From Promethearchaeota archaeon (GTDB taxonomy: Archaea; Asgardarchaeota; Lokiarchaeia; Sigyniarchaeales; SOKP01): a stretch of 64,000 nucleotides of DNA. Where the stretch lies: NCBI GenBank assembly GCA_030606485.1, contig JAUWGH010000008.1, positions 1 to 64,000 on the forward strand, written 5' to 3'. Positions within the stretch are counted from its first letter, which is position 1. Each line of letters starts with the position of its first letter. The translations under genes were made by a program, and so were the position numbers. This document shows, piece by piece, positions 17,797 to 26,257 of the stretch. Below the pieces are notes generated by a model. That model saw nothing but the letters and a program-made list of their open reading frames with translations. It made no database searches and was not told the origin of the DNA.

Positions 17797-18582
17797 CTAA
17801 ACAATTTGAGAGAAAATTTTATTAGCTTGTTGATACACAACATTATTTGATGGTAATTCAAGTAATGATTTACCGCTTAAATTGAACTTTTGAATTTCAC
17901 CATCATAGCTAAGGAATCCAAGCAATTTCATGTGATTCCCTAAATTTTTTTCAAAACTTTCTATGAATAGGTTTTTGTTTTTTCCATTAAATCGATTACC
18001 CAAGACCCATATATTTTTAAAGTCTAAACTAACTTCATCTTTCACTTCAAGAATTCTCTGTAAAGTGTGAAAACTCATTTTACTTGGGTCAGTAACTAAA
18101 ATCAAATCATCTACATCTATAGAAGTTTTTCTCGCGAAAAATTCTAAACCAGCTGGTGAGTCAATAATAGTAATTTTATAATTTTCAGCTAAAATCTTTA
18201 TCAAATGTTTTAAAATATTGTTAATAGAACAGTAGCATCCTTCCCCCTCAGATCTCCCTTGAATTATAAGGTCAAAATTATTAAATGTAATAATATGTCT
18301 AAATACTTCTTCCTCTACTAATGATTTTTCCGATAAATATGGAGGTATTTCTTTTCTTTCTAATTTTCTACCTAATTCTGTGATTACCCCAGCAATTGTA
18401 TCTCTAAAATTAGTTTGTTTATTTATTAGATCTGAGATATTAGCATCTGGATCTGCATCTATCACAAGGGTTTTTTGTTTCGGAAATTTAGAGATTAAAT
18501 ATTTTAAAAAAAGAATTGCGAGAGTTGATTTTCCAACACCACCCTTCCCTGCAAAACAAATTATTTTTTTATAAATTGCAAT
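17797..18582 (-). CDS. CooC-type MinD/ParA-family ATPase
   Basis: The reading frame holds a deviant Walker A motif (AGKGGVGKST, at about 18549-18520), which must lie inside the gene, so the start is well upstream of the GTG at 18465. Between the in-frame TAA at 18594..18592 and the P-loop there is no ATG, GTG or TTG. I place the start at the ATT 18582..18580, giving about 261 residues; another ATT at 18576 is possible. Further CooC signs are VIDADPDAN, GRSEGEGCYCSIN (the CxC that binds metal in CooC) and DSPAGLEFFARKT. CooC inserts nickel into carbon monoxide dehydrogenase. No CODH gene is in this window. It converges on hdrB. Confidence 0.75.
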   Translation of the reverse strand: MAIYKKIICFAGKGGVGKSTLAILFLKYLISKFPKQKTLVIDADPDANISDLINKQTNFRDTIAGVITELGRKLERKEIPPYLSEKSLVEEEVFRHIITFNNFDLIIQGRSEGEGCYCSINNILKHLIKILAENYKITIIDSPAGLEFFARKTSIDVDDLILVTDPSKMSFHTLQRILEVKDEVSLDFKNIWVLGNRFNGKNKNLFIESFEKNLGNHMKLLGFLSYDGEIQKFNLSGKSLLELPSNNVVYQQANKIFSQIV

Positions 18583-18658
18583 ACCCTTTTTTTATTCTAT
18601 AATTAAATCGAATAAAATCAAAGAATTAAATAATATAATTAAGCGTAAGTTAAAAAAT

Positions 18659-19054
18659 TTAAGTCTCTTTAATTGCATTTCTTGGACAAGAATCAAGGCA
18701 TATAAGGCAACCAATACATTTTTCCTTAGTAAATTCTAATTCATAGTTGTTAGTAAAATGTAATGCTCCAGTGGGGCATAATGATATGCAAGCACCGCAA
18801 TCAATACAAAGTTCATTATCTACACAAACTGTACTTTTTCGTTCTACAGAAATACCTTCACTTTTAAAAGCTTCATTAACTTGATTCAATTTTTCAGAAG
18901 GAACATCGATGATCAAAGTTATTCCTTTTGGTGTTGTAGAAAATTTAAGAATATCAAATGAAATATTCATTTTCACAACATCTTGTAAGATTTTTGCATA
19001 ATCCTTAATACTGTCAATTATTCTGACAGGTATATTAATATTTATAATAGTCAT
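18659..19054 (-). CDS. NIL-domain ferredoxin of the sulfide-to-homocysteine pathway (MA1822-like)
   Basis: 131 residues. An N-terminal NIL domain (about 1-75), a small ferredoxin-like fold also found in methionine ABC transporters, is followed by two [4Fe-4S] motifs: C83-C86-C89-C93 and C113-C116-C119-C123. In Methanosarcina acetivorans this protein (MA1822) works with the DUF39 protein MA1821 to turn aspartate semialdehyde and sulfide into homocysteine. Here its start overlaps the stop of the DUF39 gene by four bases, the mark of tight translational coupling. The extra C77 just before the first cluster may be structural. Its probable role is electron supply for thiol formation. Confidence 0.85.
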   Translation of the reverse strand: MTIININIPVRIIDSIKDYAKILQDVVKMNISFDILKFSTTPKGITLIIDVPSEKLNQVNEAFKSEGISVERKSTVCVDNELCIDCGACISLCPTGALHFTNNYELEFTKEKCIGCLICLDSCPRNAIKET

Positions 19055-20529
19055 TTTAGCAACAACTCCTCGGAAGTGATTAATCCAATTACTCTTTTAT
19101 TTTTATCTATTACTGGAAGTCCATTAATATTATTAACTCTCATCTTTCTCGCTGCAATATCAATGGGTTCATCATCTGTAGTCGTAATAACTTTTTTTGT
19201 AATGATTTCCGATAAGATTTCTTTATTTTCAGCAATAGCACGAGTAATATCAAAACTTGTAACAATTCCCTTTAAAATACCTTCATCATCAATTATGGCC
19301 ACATGATTTTCATTTTCTTCAATAATTTTTTTTGCAACTTTATTAATACTATCATTTAGATGGCATATTAGAGCTTGTTTTCTGAAATCTTTCACAAATT
19401 TTTGTGTTCTAACTTCCTTCATTGGTTTAAATGAGGTATCTCTTGGAAGCCTTTCAGCAGGTGGATTTAAGAAAAATTTACCTTTTTCAATCCAATTTTT
19501 TAATTCATTAGCAACTTTTCTTGCCATATAGAGAGATGAAAGTGAAGACACTTTAACCTTCTTACCCTTAATCTCGATGGTTCCGCTTTTCAATTCTTTA
19601 TAGTTAATCTCCCTTATTAAGGGTTTATCTCTTCTTGGAATACCATAATCAACAATCTCCGTTTTAATATCTTCATCTTTAATTGCAGTTTTTCTTGCAA
19701 TATTTTCATTTAATATTGGGATTGGAATTCCTAAACCAATGTAAATACTTGAACCATATTTTTCAAAATTAACTCCTTTCAGATATTCTGCGTTCATTTG
19801 CTTCAAATCGCCCTTTACAAATAATGATCCTAACCTTTTTATTGGATCATGCTGAGTTCCTTCCCCAATAACATATCCAATACCTCCACCTAAAAAAATT
19901 CTGGTTCCAATACCAATAGTTTCATAATCGGGATCATTACATAAAGGATTTAAACATCCTGCTCCTGAAAAGGTTGCATTTCCAAAATTTGGTAGAAGTT
20001 TTCCCATATATGTATATAAAGTACGATTTGTGCTATTTACTGCACAATCATACCTTTGATATGCATTCCTAGGATTTACCAAGATCGCTTGATTTATCTC
20101 GTCGATTGTAAAATAAGTGTCAACTTCTTCCTTTGGATAGCAATCAGTAGTATATGAAGTACCCCTTAAATGAATTGGTTTTCTACTTACTAAATCCTCG
20201 ATAACATGACCTCCACCGTATTCAAACGGTCTTTTGTCGTTCATGCGTGTTACCCCAATATAACAATCTACTGCAGCGTTCCCATGATAAGCATGTACTC
20301 CATTTAACCATAAATGTTCGAATTTAATTGGAGGATCTGAATGCCCAAAATTCAAGAAAGCTCCGCTGGAACACATCGCACCAAATGTTCCCGTTGTAAC
20401 TATATCGATTTCCTCTGCAGCTACTTCAATGCCTCTTTGTTCAACAATATTGATCATCTCCTCAGCAGTAACTACTACTGCTTCACCAGTTTCGATTTTT
20501 TTATTGATCTCTTCATAAGTTTTAATCAT
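19051..20529 (-). CDS. Aspartate-semialdehyde sulfurtransferase-like protein (DUF39 + two CBS; homocysteine synthesis)
   Basis: 492 residues. Residues about 1-370 form the DUF39/COG1900 domain, with conserved Cys at 53 (GAMCSSGAFLNFGHSD) and 130 (TTDCYPKEE), and Gly-rich RIFLGGGIGYVIGEGTQHDP. Residues about 385-492 are two CBS modules, which usually bind adenosyl ligands such as AdoMet. The M. acetivorans homolog MA1821 is required, with its NIL-ferredoxin partner, to assimilate sulfide into homocysteine. The partner gene overlaps by four bases downstream. CBS domains suggest feedback by AdoMet or a nucleotide. The ATG at 20529 follows GGTGATA. A decayed copy of the gene start lies at 21541-21654. 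Confidence 0.88.
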   Translation of the reverse strand: MIKTYEEINKKIETGEAVVVTAEEMINIVEQRGIEVAAEEIDIVTTGTFGAMCSSGAFLNFGHSDPPIKFEHLWLNGVHAYHGNAAVDCYIGVTRMNDKRPFEYGGGHVIEDLVSRKPIHLRGTSYTTDCYPKEEVDTYFTIDEINQAILVNPRNAYQRYDCAVNSTNRTLYTYMGKLLPNFGNATFSGAGCLNPLCNDPDYETIGIGTRIFLGGGIGYVIGEGTQHDPIKRLGSLFVKGDLKQMNAEYLKGVNFEKYGSSIYIGLGIPIPILNENIARKTAIKDEDIKTEIVDYGIPRRDKPLIREINYKELKSGTIEIKGKKVKVSSLSSLYMARKVANELKNWIEKGKFFLNPPAERLPRDTSFKPMKEVRTQKFVKDFRKQALICHLNDSINKVAKKIIEENENHVAIIDDEGILKGIVTSFDITRAIAENKEILSEIITKKVITTTDDEPIDIAARKMRVNNINGLPVIDKNKRVIGLITSEELLLK

Positions 20530-20640
20530 ATTATCACCTAATTTCTGTTATTAATGGGAATTGATATATCAATTTTACGATTATTATTTTTAAACTAGAA
20601 AAAAAGATTTCTTTTATAAAAATTAAATCTCAAATATAAT
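20431..20640 (-). repeat. DUF39 gene start and promoter, intact copy of a duplicated segment
   Basis: This segment holds the first 33 codons of the DUF39 gene, its leader, and a TATA-like element (TTTTATAAAAATT on the plus strand at 20612-20624). A clearly related copy lies at 21541-21760. The two share the coding start, the ATCACCT before the ATG, the middle stretch and the TATA block in the same order. Confidence 0.7.
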
Positions 20641-20793
20641 TATAATAACGAAAACATTAAATTTAATAACTATTAAATTGATTTACCTTCCTTACAAATA
20701 CTTTTTTCTAAAATACATTATTTATTTTTTATTGTCAAGATAAATACTTTTTAGAAATGAAATAGCAGCGATGAAATAAAAAATTAAAATAGT

Positions 20794-21063
20794 ATGAAAG
20801 AATTAGACGATTTGGACGAGTTTGATAGATCAGTTTTATTTGCTTGTTGCGACGCAAATAATTATAGTTTAAGCTCGCACGTACCAATTGAAGCAATTAT
20901 TAGAAGAATTAAAGGGATAAATTCAAAAATAATTAAAAAAGTTATTAAGATGTTAGTTTCCAACGGTTTTATTTTAAAACATCCAACAAGAAATCAAATG
21001 ACCTATCAACTCAGCAAAAAAGGATTAAATAATGGAAATAAAATAAAAAATAAAGTAAAATGA
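20794..21063 (+). CDS. Small winged-helix DNA-binding protein
   Basis: 89 residues, basic C-terminus. The order of elements fits a winged helix: an acidic first helix (LDDLDEFDRSVLFACCDAN), then a helix-turn-helix region (IEAIIRRIKGINSKIIKKVIKMLVSNGFI) and a wing ending in YQLSKKGL. It resembles MarR/PadR-type archaeal regulators without an effector domain. It is transcribed away from the DUF39 gene with about 260 bp between, so it is a candidate regulator of sulfur metabolism or of itself. No operator is evident. Family membership beyond winged helix is not clear. Confidence 0.6.
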   Translation: MKELDDLDEFDRSVLFACCDANNYSLSSHVPIEAIIRRIKGINSKIIKKVIKMLVSNGFILKHPTRNQMTYQLSKKGLNNGNKIKNKVK

Positions 21064-21168
21064 AGAATAGAGATGATTTTATCTAACCATACAGAATATT
21101 CTATTTCAGTAGAAAATTATATATATTGGATTTCCCTTACAATAAATAGAGATATTGAGTGAAAAAAA

Positions 21169-21453
21169 ATGCAAAATATTGCTAATCAAATTAGAAGGAA
21201 AAAAGCTTGGAAAAATAAAAAACGTATTTATGGGATCATTTGTAAAAATTCTGGTTTTACTAATTATAAATTGAGTAAAAAAATTGGTTGGACCACTGGA
21301 AAAGTCGATTATTACCTTAAACATTTACTTAAAGACGGATTGATAAAAAATGAAACTAGTATTGTTAATGGAAGGGTTCATAAGACATACTTCTCAAAGA
21401 CCGTAAAAGAATTTATTAATTGGGATGAAATGACGAATACCAAATTCGGATAA
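21169..21453 (+). CDS. Small winged-helix regulator
   Basis: 94 residues, very basic. A helix-turn-helix is plain: NYKLSKKIGWTTGKVDYYLKHLLKDGLI, followed by a wing (NETSIVNGRVHKTYF). This is the common archaeal ArsR/TrmB-like winged-helix core without an effector domain. A TATA-like TTATATATAT lies near 21117-21126. It is the second of three small regulators in a row on the plus strand, after 20794-21063 and before the XRE-CBS gene. Confidence 0.65.
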   Translation: MQNIANQIRRKKAWKNKKRIYGIICKNSGFTNYKLSKKIGWTTGKVDYYLKHLLKDGLIKNETSIVNGRVHKTYFSKTVKEFINWDEMTNTKFG

Positions 21454-21540
21454 AATGATAAAATATTAGCGTTTTATTTCATAGTTATAATGTTTTATCG
21501 AGTTGCATTTCATCTATTCTGAAGGATTTGTTCAACTTTA

Positions 21541-21654
21541 GAGAGCTACTTTAATGCCTTATTGTTCAACAATATTAATCATTTCTTCATCAGTAACTAT
21601 CACTGCGTCACTTTTTTCAATTTTTTTATTGATTTCTTCGTAAGTCTTTGTCAC
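21541..21654 (-). pseudogene. Decayed start of a second DUF39 (homocysteine synthesis) gene
   Basis: Reading from a GTG at 21654, the translation KTYEEINKKIEKSDAVIVTD EEMINIVEQ is nearly identical to the N-terminus of the intact DUF39 protein, then hits TAA (21561..21559) where the intact gene has Arg. A few further matching codons (GIKVA) follow before similarity stops near 21541. Upstream, the leader and TATA block are also copied (to about 21760). It is the left-over 5' end of a duplicated gene. The copied promoter now lies between this remnant and the divergent XRE-CBS gene. Confidence 0.8.
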
Positions 21655-21829
21655 ATAATCACCTTATAGTTAAAAGAAATTGAAGTTGGTATATTAATTT
21701 TGAAATTATCATTTTTAATTTAGATAAAAATATTTCTTTTATAAATATTAATCTGAAAATTATGCATAAGAGTTATAAATCAAAAATAAAAAATAGATTA
21801 TTGAGAGATAAAAAAAATTTAATTCTAAT

Positions 21830-22078
21830 ATGTGGCCTAATTTAAAAGAAATTAAAAATTTGAGAAAAAAACTAAAATTAAGCCAGAAAGAATTAGGGAT
21901 AGCATGCGGCATTTCTCAACCGATAATATCTAGAATTGAACAAGGCAAGTTAGATCCTCCATATAGTAAAGCGAAGAAAATTTTTGAGTATTTAGAAAGT
22001 TTAAAGCCTAATGGAAGAAAATCAGAAAAAAAAGCTAAGGATATTATGACTAAAGAGGTAATTTTTCTCAATTCATAA
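21830..22078 (+). CDS. XRE-type helix-turn-helix protein, N-terminal half of an XRE-CBS regulator
   Basis: 82 residues. The HTH is classical: LRKKLKLSQKELGIACGISQPIISRIEQGK. The end (KAKDIMTKEVIFLNS) is the start of a CBS domain, which then stops at TAA 22076-22078. The next frame-matched codons continue the CBS domain (22082-22384). Archaeal XRE-CBS regulators are normally one protein of about 180 residues with both parts, so this gene is split by one in-frame stop codon. It may be a nonsense mutation, a readthrough event, or two proteins that reassemble. It sits beside a duplicated DUF39 promoter. Confidence 0.65.
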   Translation: MWPNLKEIKNLRKKLKLSQKELGIACGISQPIISRIEQGKLDPPYSKAKKIFEYLESLKPNGRKSEKKAKDIMTKEVIFLNS

Positions 22079-22081
22079 TCA

Positions 22082-22384
22082 ATGGTTAAAGATGCAGTTG
22101 AGTTAATGAATCAAAATAAAATCTCACAACTGCCGATTATAGAGGGTAGCAATAATCTAGGTAGTATTACAGCGAAAAAGATTCAAAAACTTATAGCGGA
22201 TAATCCTGATATGATAAAAATAAATGTAATGCTTATAAAAGAACTTCCATTCCCAGAAATTCAAAAAGATTGGGATGTGAAAGAGATCTCTGATTTGCTT
22301 GTTAAATATAATGCAGTATCAGTAAAAGAATTCAATACTTTTATCGGTATTATTACTAACGCAGATTTTTTTAAAATTATATAA
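22082..22384 (+). CDS. CBS-domain protein, C-terminal half of the split XRE-CBS regulator
   Basis: 100 residues containing the rest of a two-CBS (Bateman) module: MVKDAVELMNQNKISQLPII, then GSITAKKIQKLI, and a second repeat ending in FIGIITNADFF. The ATG at 22082 is in the same frame as the preceding HTH protein, only one codon after its stop. CBS pairs bind adenosyl compounds, so the intact regulator would sense a metabolite such as AdoMet or ATP. Whether this half is translated on its own depends on re-initiation at the ATG next to the stop. Confidence 0.6.
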   Translation: MVKDAVELMNQNKISQLPIIEGSNNLGSITAKKIQKLIADNPDMIKINVMLIKELPFPEIQKDWDVKEISDLLVKYNAVSVKEFNTFIGIITNADFFKII

Positions 22385-22409
22385 GTTAGCAATAAATTTT
22401 TTTTATTTC

Positions 22410-24530
22410 TTATTTATCTCGATTTCTTATTGGTTTTTTTAATTTAAGTGGGGATTTGATTCTAAACCATCTATCAATGTTATAAAATTTTGTCTTAGGA
22501 ATTCTTATTCCGAATTTTGTTTGATATATTCGTTTCCAAATACCTATAAGAAAAGGTGTAAAAGCAGAAATGAGCATTAAATAGAGACCTATTCCAAAAG
22601 AAAACAGTCCAAAATTTCTGTATAAAGATGAAGGGTCATTAAAACATCCAAAATAACCTAAGGATAAATAAATTACATATAAGGGATAAATAATTTTAAA
22701 TAAGCTTGAAAGCATTGGTTTCTTTAAACTTAAATGAAAATATAGAATCCATGAAATAACGAATACCAATGTTAAATAAGGAGCAAGTTCTCCAACTTTA
22801 AGATCCCAAGTATATACATTATTATATAAATATTCATTTGTCCAAATTAATCCACTTGGATTAGATACGATCATTGGAAGCATTAATGAGATAAAAAAGA
22901 TCAATTCCGTTGCTCCCATAATGGAAAAGTATATAATAAAATATCTCTTACTTTTCTGTTGAATATTTACTTTTAATTCGATAAAATTTTTCTTGAGTTC
23001 AAATTGAGTACTTATATCTAATTCGCTAACATTTTTCTTGTATTCCCTCCAAATTATAAATCCAACAGGAAGAAAAATGAAACTGATAAGTAAAATGTAA
23101 AAGGGAATTGTTAGGTTGCTAATAATCAGTCCTGCTGTATAAATTCTCGAACTAAACCAAATGTTTTCTTCACCTTCTAAGTTAACAATAATATAATAAT
23201 CGATTTTCGAGCTAACAATTCCTGGCTCTAAAATCCCTGTCCAAATATTATTATCAAATTTTTTAAGATATAATTCTTCCCAAGAAGTTCCTATTATATC
23301 AACATATTTATAAACAACTTTAACTGATTCTATATTTTCATTAGTATCTAATTCTACTTGAATTGTTAAAATATCTCCTAATAAATCATATCCTTTTTTT
23401 GTGTCTTTAATATCAATTTTAAGTGGAGTTGGGCCATCATTTAAAATATAATTAATAAAATATTTTGTAGTATTTTCATAATGAGGAAATCCATGGTGTC
23501 CATTAGGATATATTTGAAGATAAGACTCGTTTTTTTGAACTGTGCTGTAAGTTTTATTAATGGAAGAATAATGGAACCATTCATCTGTTGTACCAACTTG
23601 CCACAAGATTGGTGGTAATATTTCCGACTTTAAATAATTGGTTGGATCAATTCTGAGAAGTAGATTTTCCCACAAAGAAACAGGAATATTGTCTGAGTTT
23701 TCTCCCAGAATCCAAAAAAGTAGTTTTGTGCGATCTGTTATAGTCTTTTCAAAATCACCTACGAAACAATAAGGTAATGCACCCCTAATACGTTCTCCAC
23801 AGATACTTGATAACCACATGGTATTTAATGCTCCATATGAAAAGCCAGTTACCATAATTTCAGAATTATTTACTAACGTAAGATTTTCTAATACTCTTAG
23901 TCCTTGGATTGCTCCACATAAAGTCAAATAACCATGAATTGATTTGTTATATTCTCCTGGAAAAAACATATTCTGGGGAGTAGGTTGCGCTCCTTCAGAT
24001 TCTCCATGTCCTGGATGAGAGTGGCACAAAACTATAAATCCCTCTTCTAAATAGGGAAGAGCTAATGGCCATTTGGAATTAAACGAGGCATTAGCATTTG
24101 CATCAATGCCATGCATACATAAACATCCTGGATTTTTACTTTTAATTTCTTTAGGATAAAGAAGGTATCCGCTAAGAGTTATAATTGATGGATTCGCTCC
24201 GACCCAATTTGGCGAATCAAATTGAATTTTTTGAGCGATAAATTCACTCTCTACTTTAGTATAGGAGTTAATATATTTTATAGTGGAATTTTTTCCAAGT
24301 ATGATATTTAAAGGTGTATTATTGACGCGCTTAATTTCACTCTCCCAAAATCTTAAAATATTAAAATCATTAGAATTAGAGGTCTTCATTGGTATAAAAT
24401 TATCTGGTTTATTAATATTCCCGATAGAGAGATAATAAAAAAAATTCAACCCAATTGAAAGAACGTAAATAAATATAATGGAATATAAAATTATAATGTT
24501 GATTTTTCTATTATTTCTTAAATCCATCAT
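22410..24530 (-). CDS. Membrane protein with an extracytoplasmic alpha/beta-hydrolase domain
   Basis: 706 residues. One N-terminal membrane helix (about 10-34), an alpha/beta hydrolase (about 85-365), a beta-rich domain (about 365-460), then several membrane helices in the last 240 residues. The catalytic set is visible: S231 in GFSYG, D315 in GTTDEW and H344/H345 in GHHGFP. CMHGIDANAN gives the oxyanion region. The Asn-rich hydrolase and its N-glycosylation-like sites suggest it faces outside. It resembles secreted dienelactone hydrolase or acyl-peptidase-like esterases fused to a membrane part. The substrate is unknown. It is divergent from the small membrane protein at 24701. Confidence 0.75.
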   Translation of the reverse strand: MMDLRNNRKINIIILYSIIFIYVLSIGLNFFYYLSIGNINKPDNFIPMKTSNSNDFNILRFWESEIKRVNNTPLNIILGKNSTIKYINSYTKVESEFIAQKIQFDSPNWVGANPSIITLSGYLLYPKEIKSKNPGCLCMHGIDANANASFNSKWPLALPYLEEGFIVLCHSHPGHGESEGAQPTPQNMFFPGEYNKSIHGYLTLCGAIQGLRVLENLTLVNNSEIMVTGFSYGALNTMWLSSICGERIRGALPYCFVGDFEKTITDRTKLLFWILGENSDNIPVSLWENLLLRIDPTNYLKSEILPPILWQVGTTDEWFHYSSINKTYSTVQKNESYLQIYPNGHHGFPHYENTTKYFINYILNDGPTPLKIDIKDTKKGYDLLGDILTIQVELDTNENIESVKVVYKYVDIIGTSWEELYLKKFDNNIWTGILEPGIVSSKIDYYIIVNLEGEENIWFSSRIYTAGLIISNLTIPFYILLISFIFLPVGFIIWREYKKNVSELDISTQFELKKNFIELKVNIQQKSKRYFIIYFSIMGATELIFFISLMLPMIVSNPSGLIWTNEYLYNNVYTWDLKVGELAPYLTLVFVISWILYFHLSLKKPMLSSLFKIIYPLYVIYLSLGYFGCFNDPSSLYRNFGLFSFGIGLYLMLISAFTPFLIGIWKRIYQTKFGIRIPKTKFYNIDRWFRIKSPLKLKKPIRNRDK

Positions 24531-24700
24531 TAATCAAATCTAGTTTATGAGAAAAAATGATAATTTTATGTATTAATTTTTAAAATTCTTCTCTATTTCA
24601 GAAAAAATGTAATCTTATTATTGAATTTTTATTTTCTTATATATTCTGCATATTTTATAGAATAACAGTATCAACATTTATTTTATTAATTAGTTCACTT

Positions 24701-25006
24701 ATGAGATCAGTTTCTAGTTCGGTTGTAATTTCAGTTCTAATTCTATTTCTCGGTTTTAATATGACTTTAGGTTTTATTATGATAGCTTTTCCATATATGG
24801 AGCCAATCTATATTTTAACATATCATAGTAGTTTGTATATACAAATTTTTGATTTTCCAGAGGTTAGATATTACGATTTGTCTTTTTTGTTCCTTATAAG
24901 AACATGGTTAACACCGACCCTAATAAGCGGAATTTCTGTTCAATTAATCTATATAGGATTTGATTTAACTCTTTCATATTTTATTTTTAATCTGCGTGAA
25001 TTGTGA
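24701..25006 (+). CDS. Small membrane protein, about three spans
   Basis: 101 residues. Hydrophobic stretches lie near residues 6-30, 35-52 and 72-97, with short polar loops (RYYDLSF, RTWLTP). No motif is recognised. It is divergent from the hydrolase gene 170 bp away and converges on the acyltransferase gene. Its length and hydrophobic profile suggest a real gene, but with no family match I hold it at moderate confidence. Confidence 0.45.
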   Translation: MRSVSSSVVISVLILFLGFNMTLGFIMIAFPYMEPIYILTYHSSLYIQIFDFPEVRYYDLSFLFLIRTWLTPTLISGISVQLIYIGFDLTLSYFIFNLREL

Positions 25007-25103
25007 TTAAAATTAAATCCTAACAATTCCCGTTAATAAAAAAAAATTAGATTGGCAATGAAAAAACTCAAAATCAAGAATAAAAAAAAATATTAAAAAT
25101 TTA

Positions 25104-26135
25104 TTATAATTTTACAATTTTACCTTTTTTATCGAGGAATATAGCGATTATAGTTATGAGAGCAATCATTAGTATGCCCACTAGCAAATCCATTTCATAT
25201 CCTATTATATCCGAAATCAAGAATTCAAGAAGGATAGCTATAATATAAATAAGGAAAGGGCTCTTTCCATAACTGTCTAAGACTATTATTGGTTTTTGCA
25301 ATTTTTTATCAATGCCAATAAATATAAATGAAAGTAAAATCGAAACTCCCATGCTTATTATGATATAAGTTAATGTAACTTGGCGTTTATTAGCGTACCA
25401 CTCTGGAATAAGTGATATTAATAAACCTCCTATGAAACAAATAACGCCTACAATAACATAAATTTGATATTTTTTCTTCTCAGTGTAATCTTCTTTTAAG
25501 ATTAATATTTCACCCAGACAAGTTGCATAGATCATAAGTACTGAGAATCCAAAAATAGTTCCTAAGATTCCCCCATGAACAGATGCAATTGCATATTCTC
25601 GCCATCCGAAGTATAACATAATTTGATAAAAAATTAATATTCCCGAAGCTATAATAGCTCGAATTCTAGGACTTAACCAAAGAAAAGGTAAAGCAATAAA
25701 ACCTACAAGTCCCAATGATGGAAGAACATCCCATACAACTATAATCATACCATCTTCTATTTTAATAAAACTCCCTTGATCAATAAGAATTACAAGCAAT
25801 CCGAGGGCCAATATAACACCATATCGTATAAAAATATGGCTAACTGCTTTTTTAACACCATCCCTCTCTTTTCGGTGGAAAAATGAAACCGGCATAAGTA
25901 ATCCCATAATGAATATAAAAGCAGGGGCGCCTACATCGTAAAAATTCATCATTGTTGTTGTTCTTTGGTTTTCAGGATGCGCAAGAAAAAATCGTGCTGC
26001 CTCACGAATAGCAATTGGAAGAAATTCGGTTACAACTAACAAGATCATTATAAACCCTCTTGCATGATCTATCCAATATAATCTTTTGGATGCTTTTTCT
26101 TTCAATTCTGATGCTACTTCTTTTGATTCTGACAT
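25104..26135 (-). CDS. Membrane acyltransferase of the HGSNAT/YeiB type
   Basis: 343 residues with about ten membrane helices. The N-terminal signature is RLYWIDHARGFIMILLVV, equivalent to the R(x)xSxDxxRG motif at the start of heparan-alpha-glucosaminide N-acetyltransferase and YeiB-like proteins, followed by DVGAPAFIFIMGL. A His is thought to carry the acetyl group across the membrane in HGSNAT; H24 in IDHARG is a candidate here. It would acetylate an envelope glycan or lipid. It lies in a run of minus-strand envelope genes with the GT87 glycosyltransferase and PAP2 phosphatase. Confidence 0.7.
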   Translation of the reverse strand: MSESKEVASELKEKASKRLYWIDHARGFIMILLVVTEFLPIAIREAARFFLAHPENQRTTTMMNFYDVGAPAFIFIMGLLMPVSFFHRKERDGVKKAVSHIFIRYGVILALGLLVILIDQGSFIKIEDGMIIVVWDVLPSLGLVGFIALPFLWLSPRIRAIIASGILIFYQIMLYFGWREYAIASVHGGILGTIFGFSVLMIYATCLGEILILKEDYTEKKKYQIYVIVGVICFIGGLLISLIPEWYANKRQVTLTYIIISMGVSILLSFIFIGIDKKLQKPIIVLDSYGKSPFLIYIIAILLEFLISDIIGYEMDLLVGILMIALITIIAIFLDKKGKIVKL

Positions 26136-26257
26136 ATTTATTCAGCAAAATTTTTTTTAATTAATTAATTCCTAATTTAAAATTTTTATATTTTAGATTA
26201 GTGTTAAAAACATATTTAAACTTTAGAAGTTCTATTTGGAAAATTTATTATTCGCAT

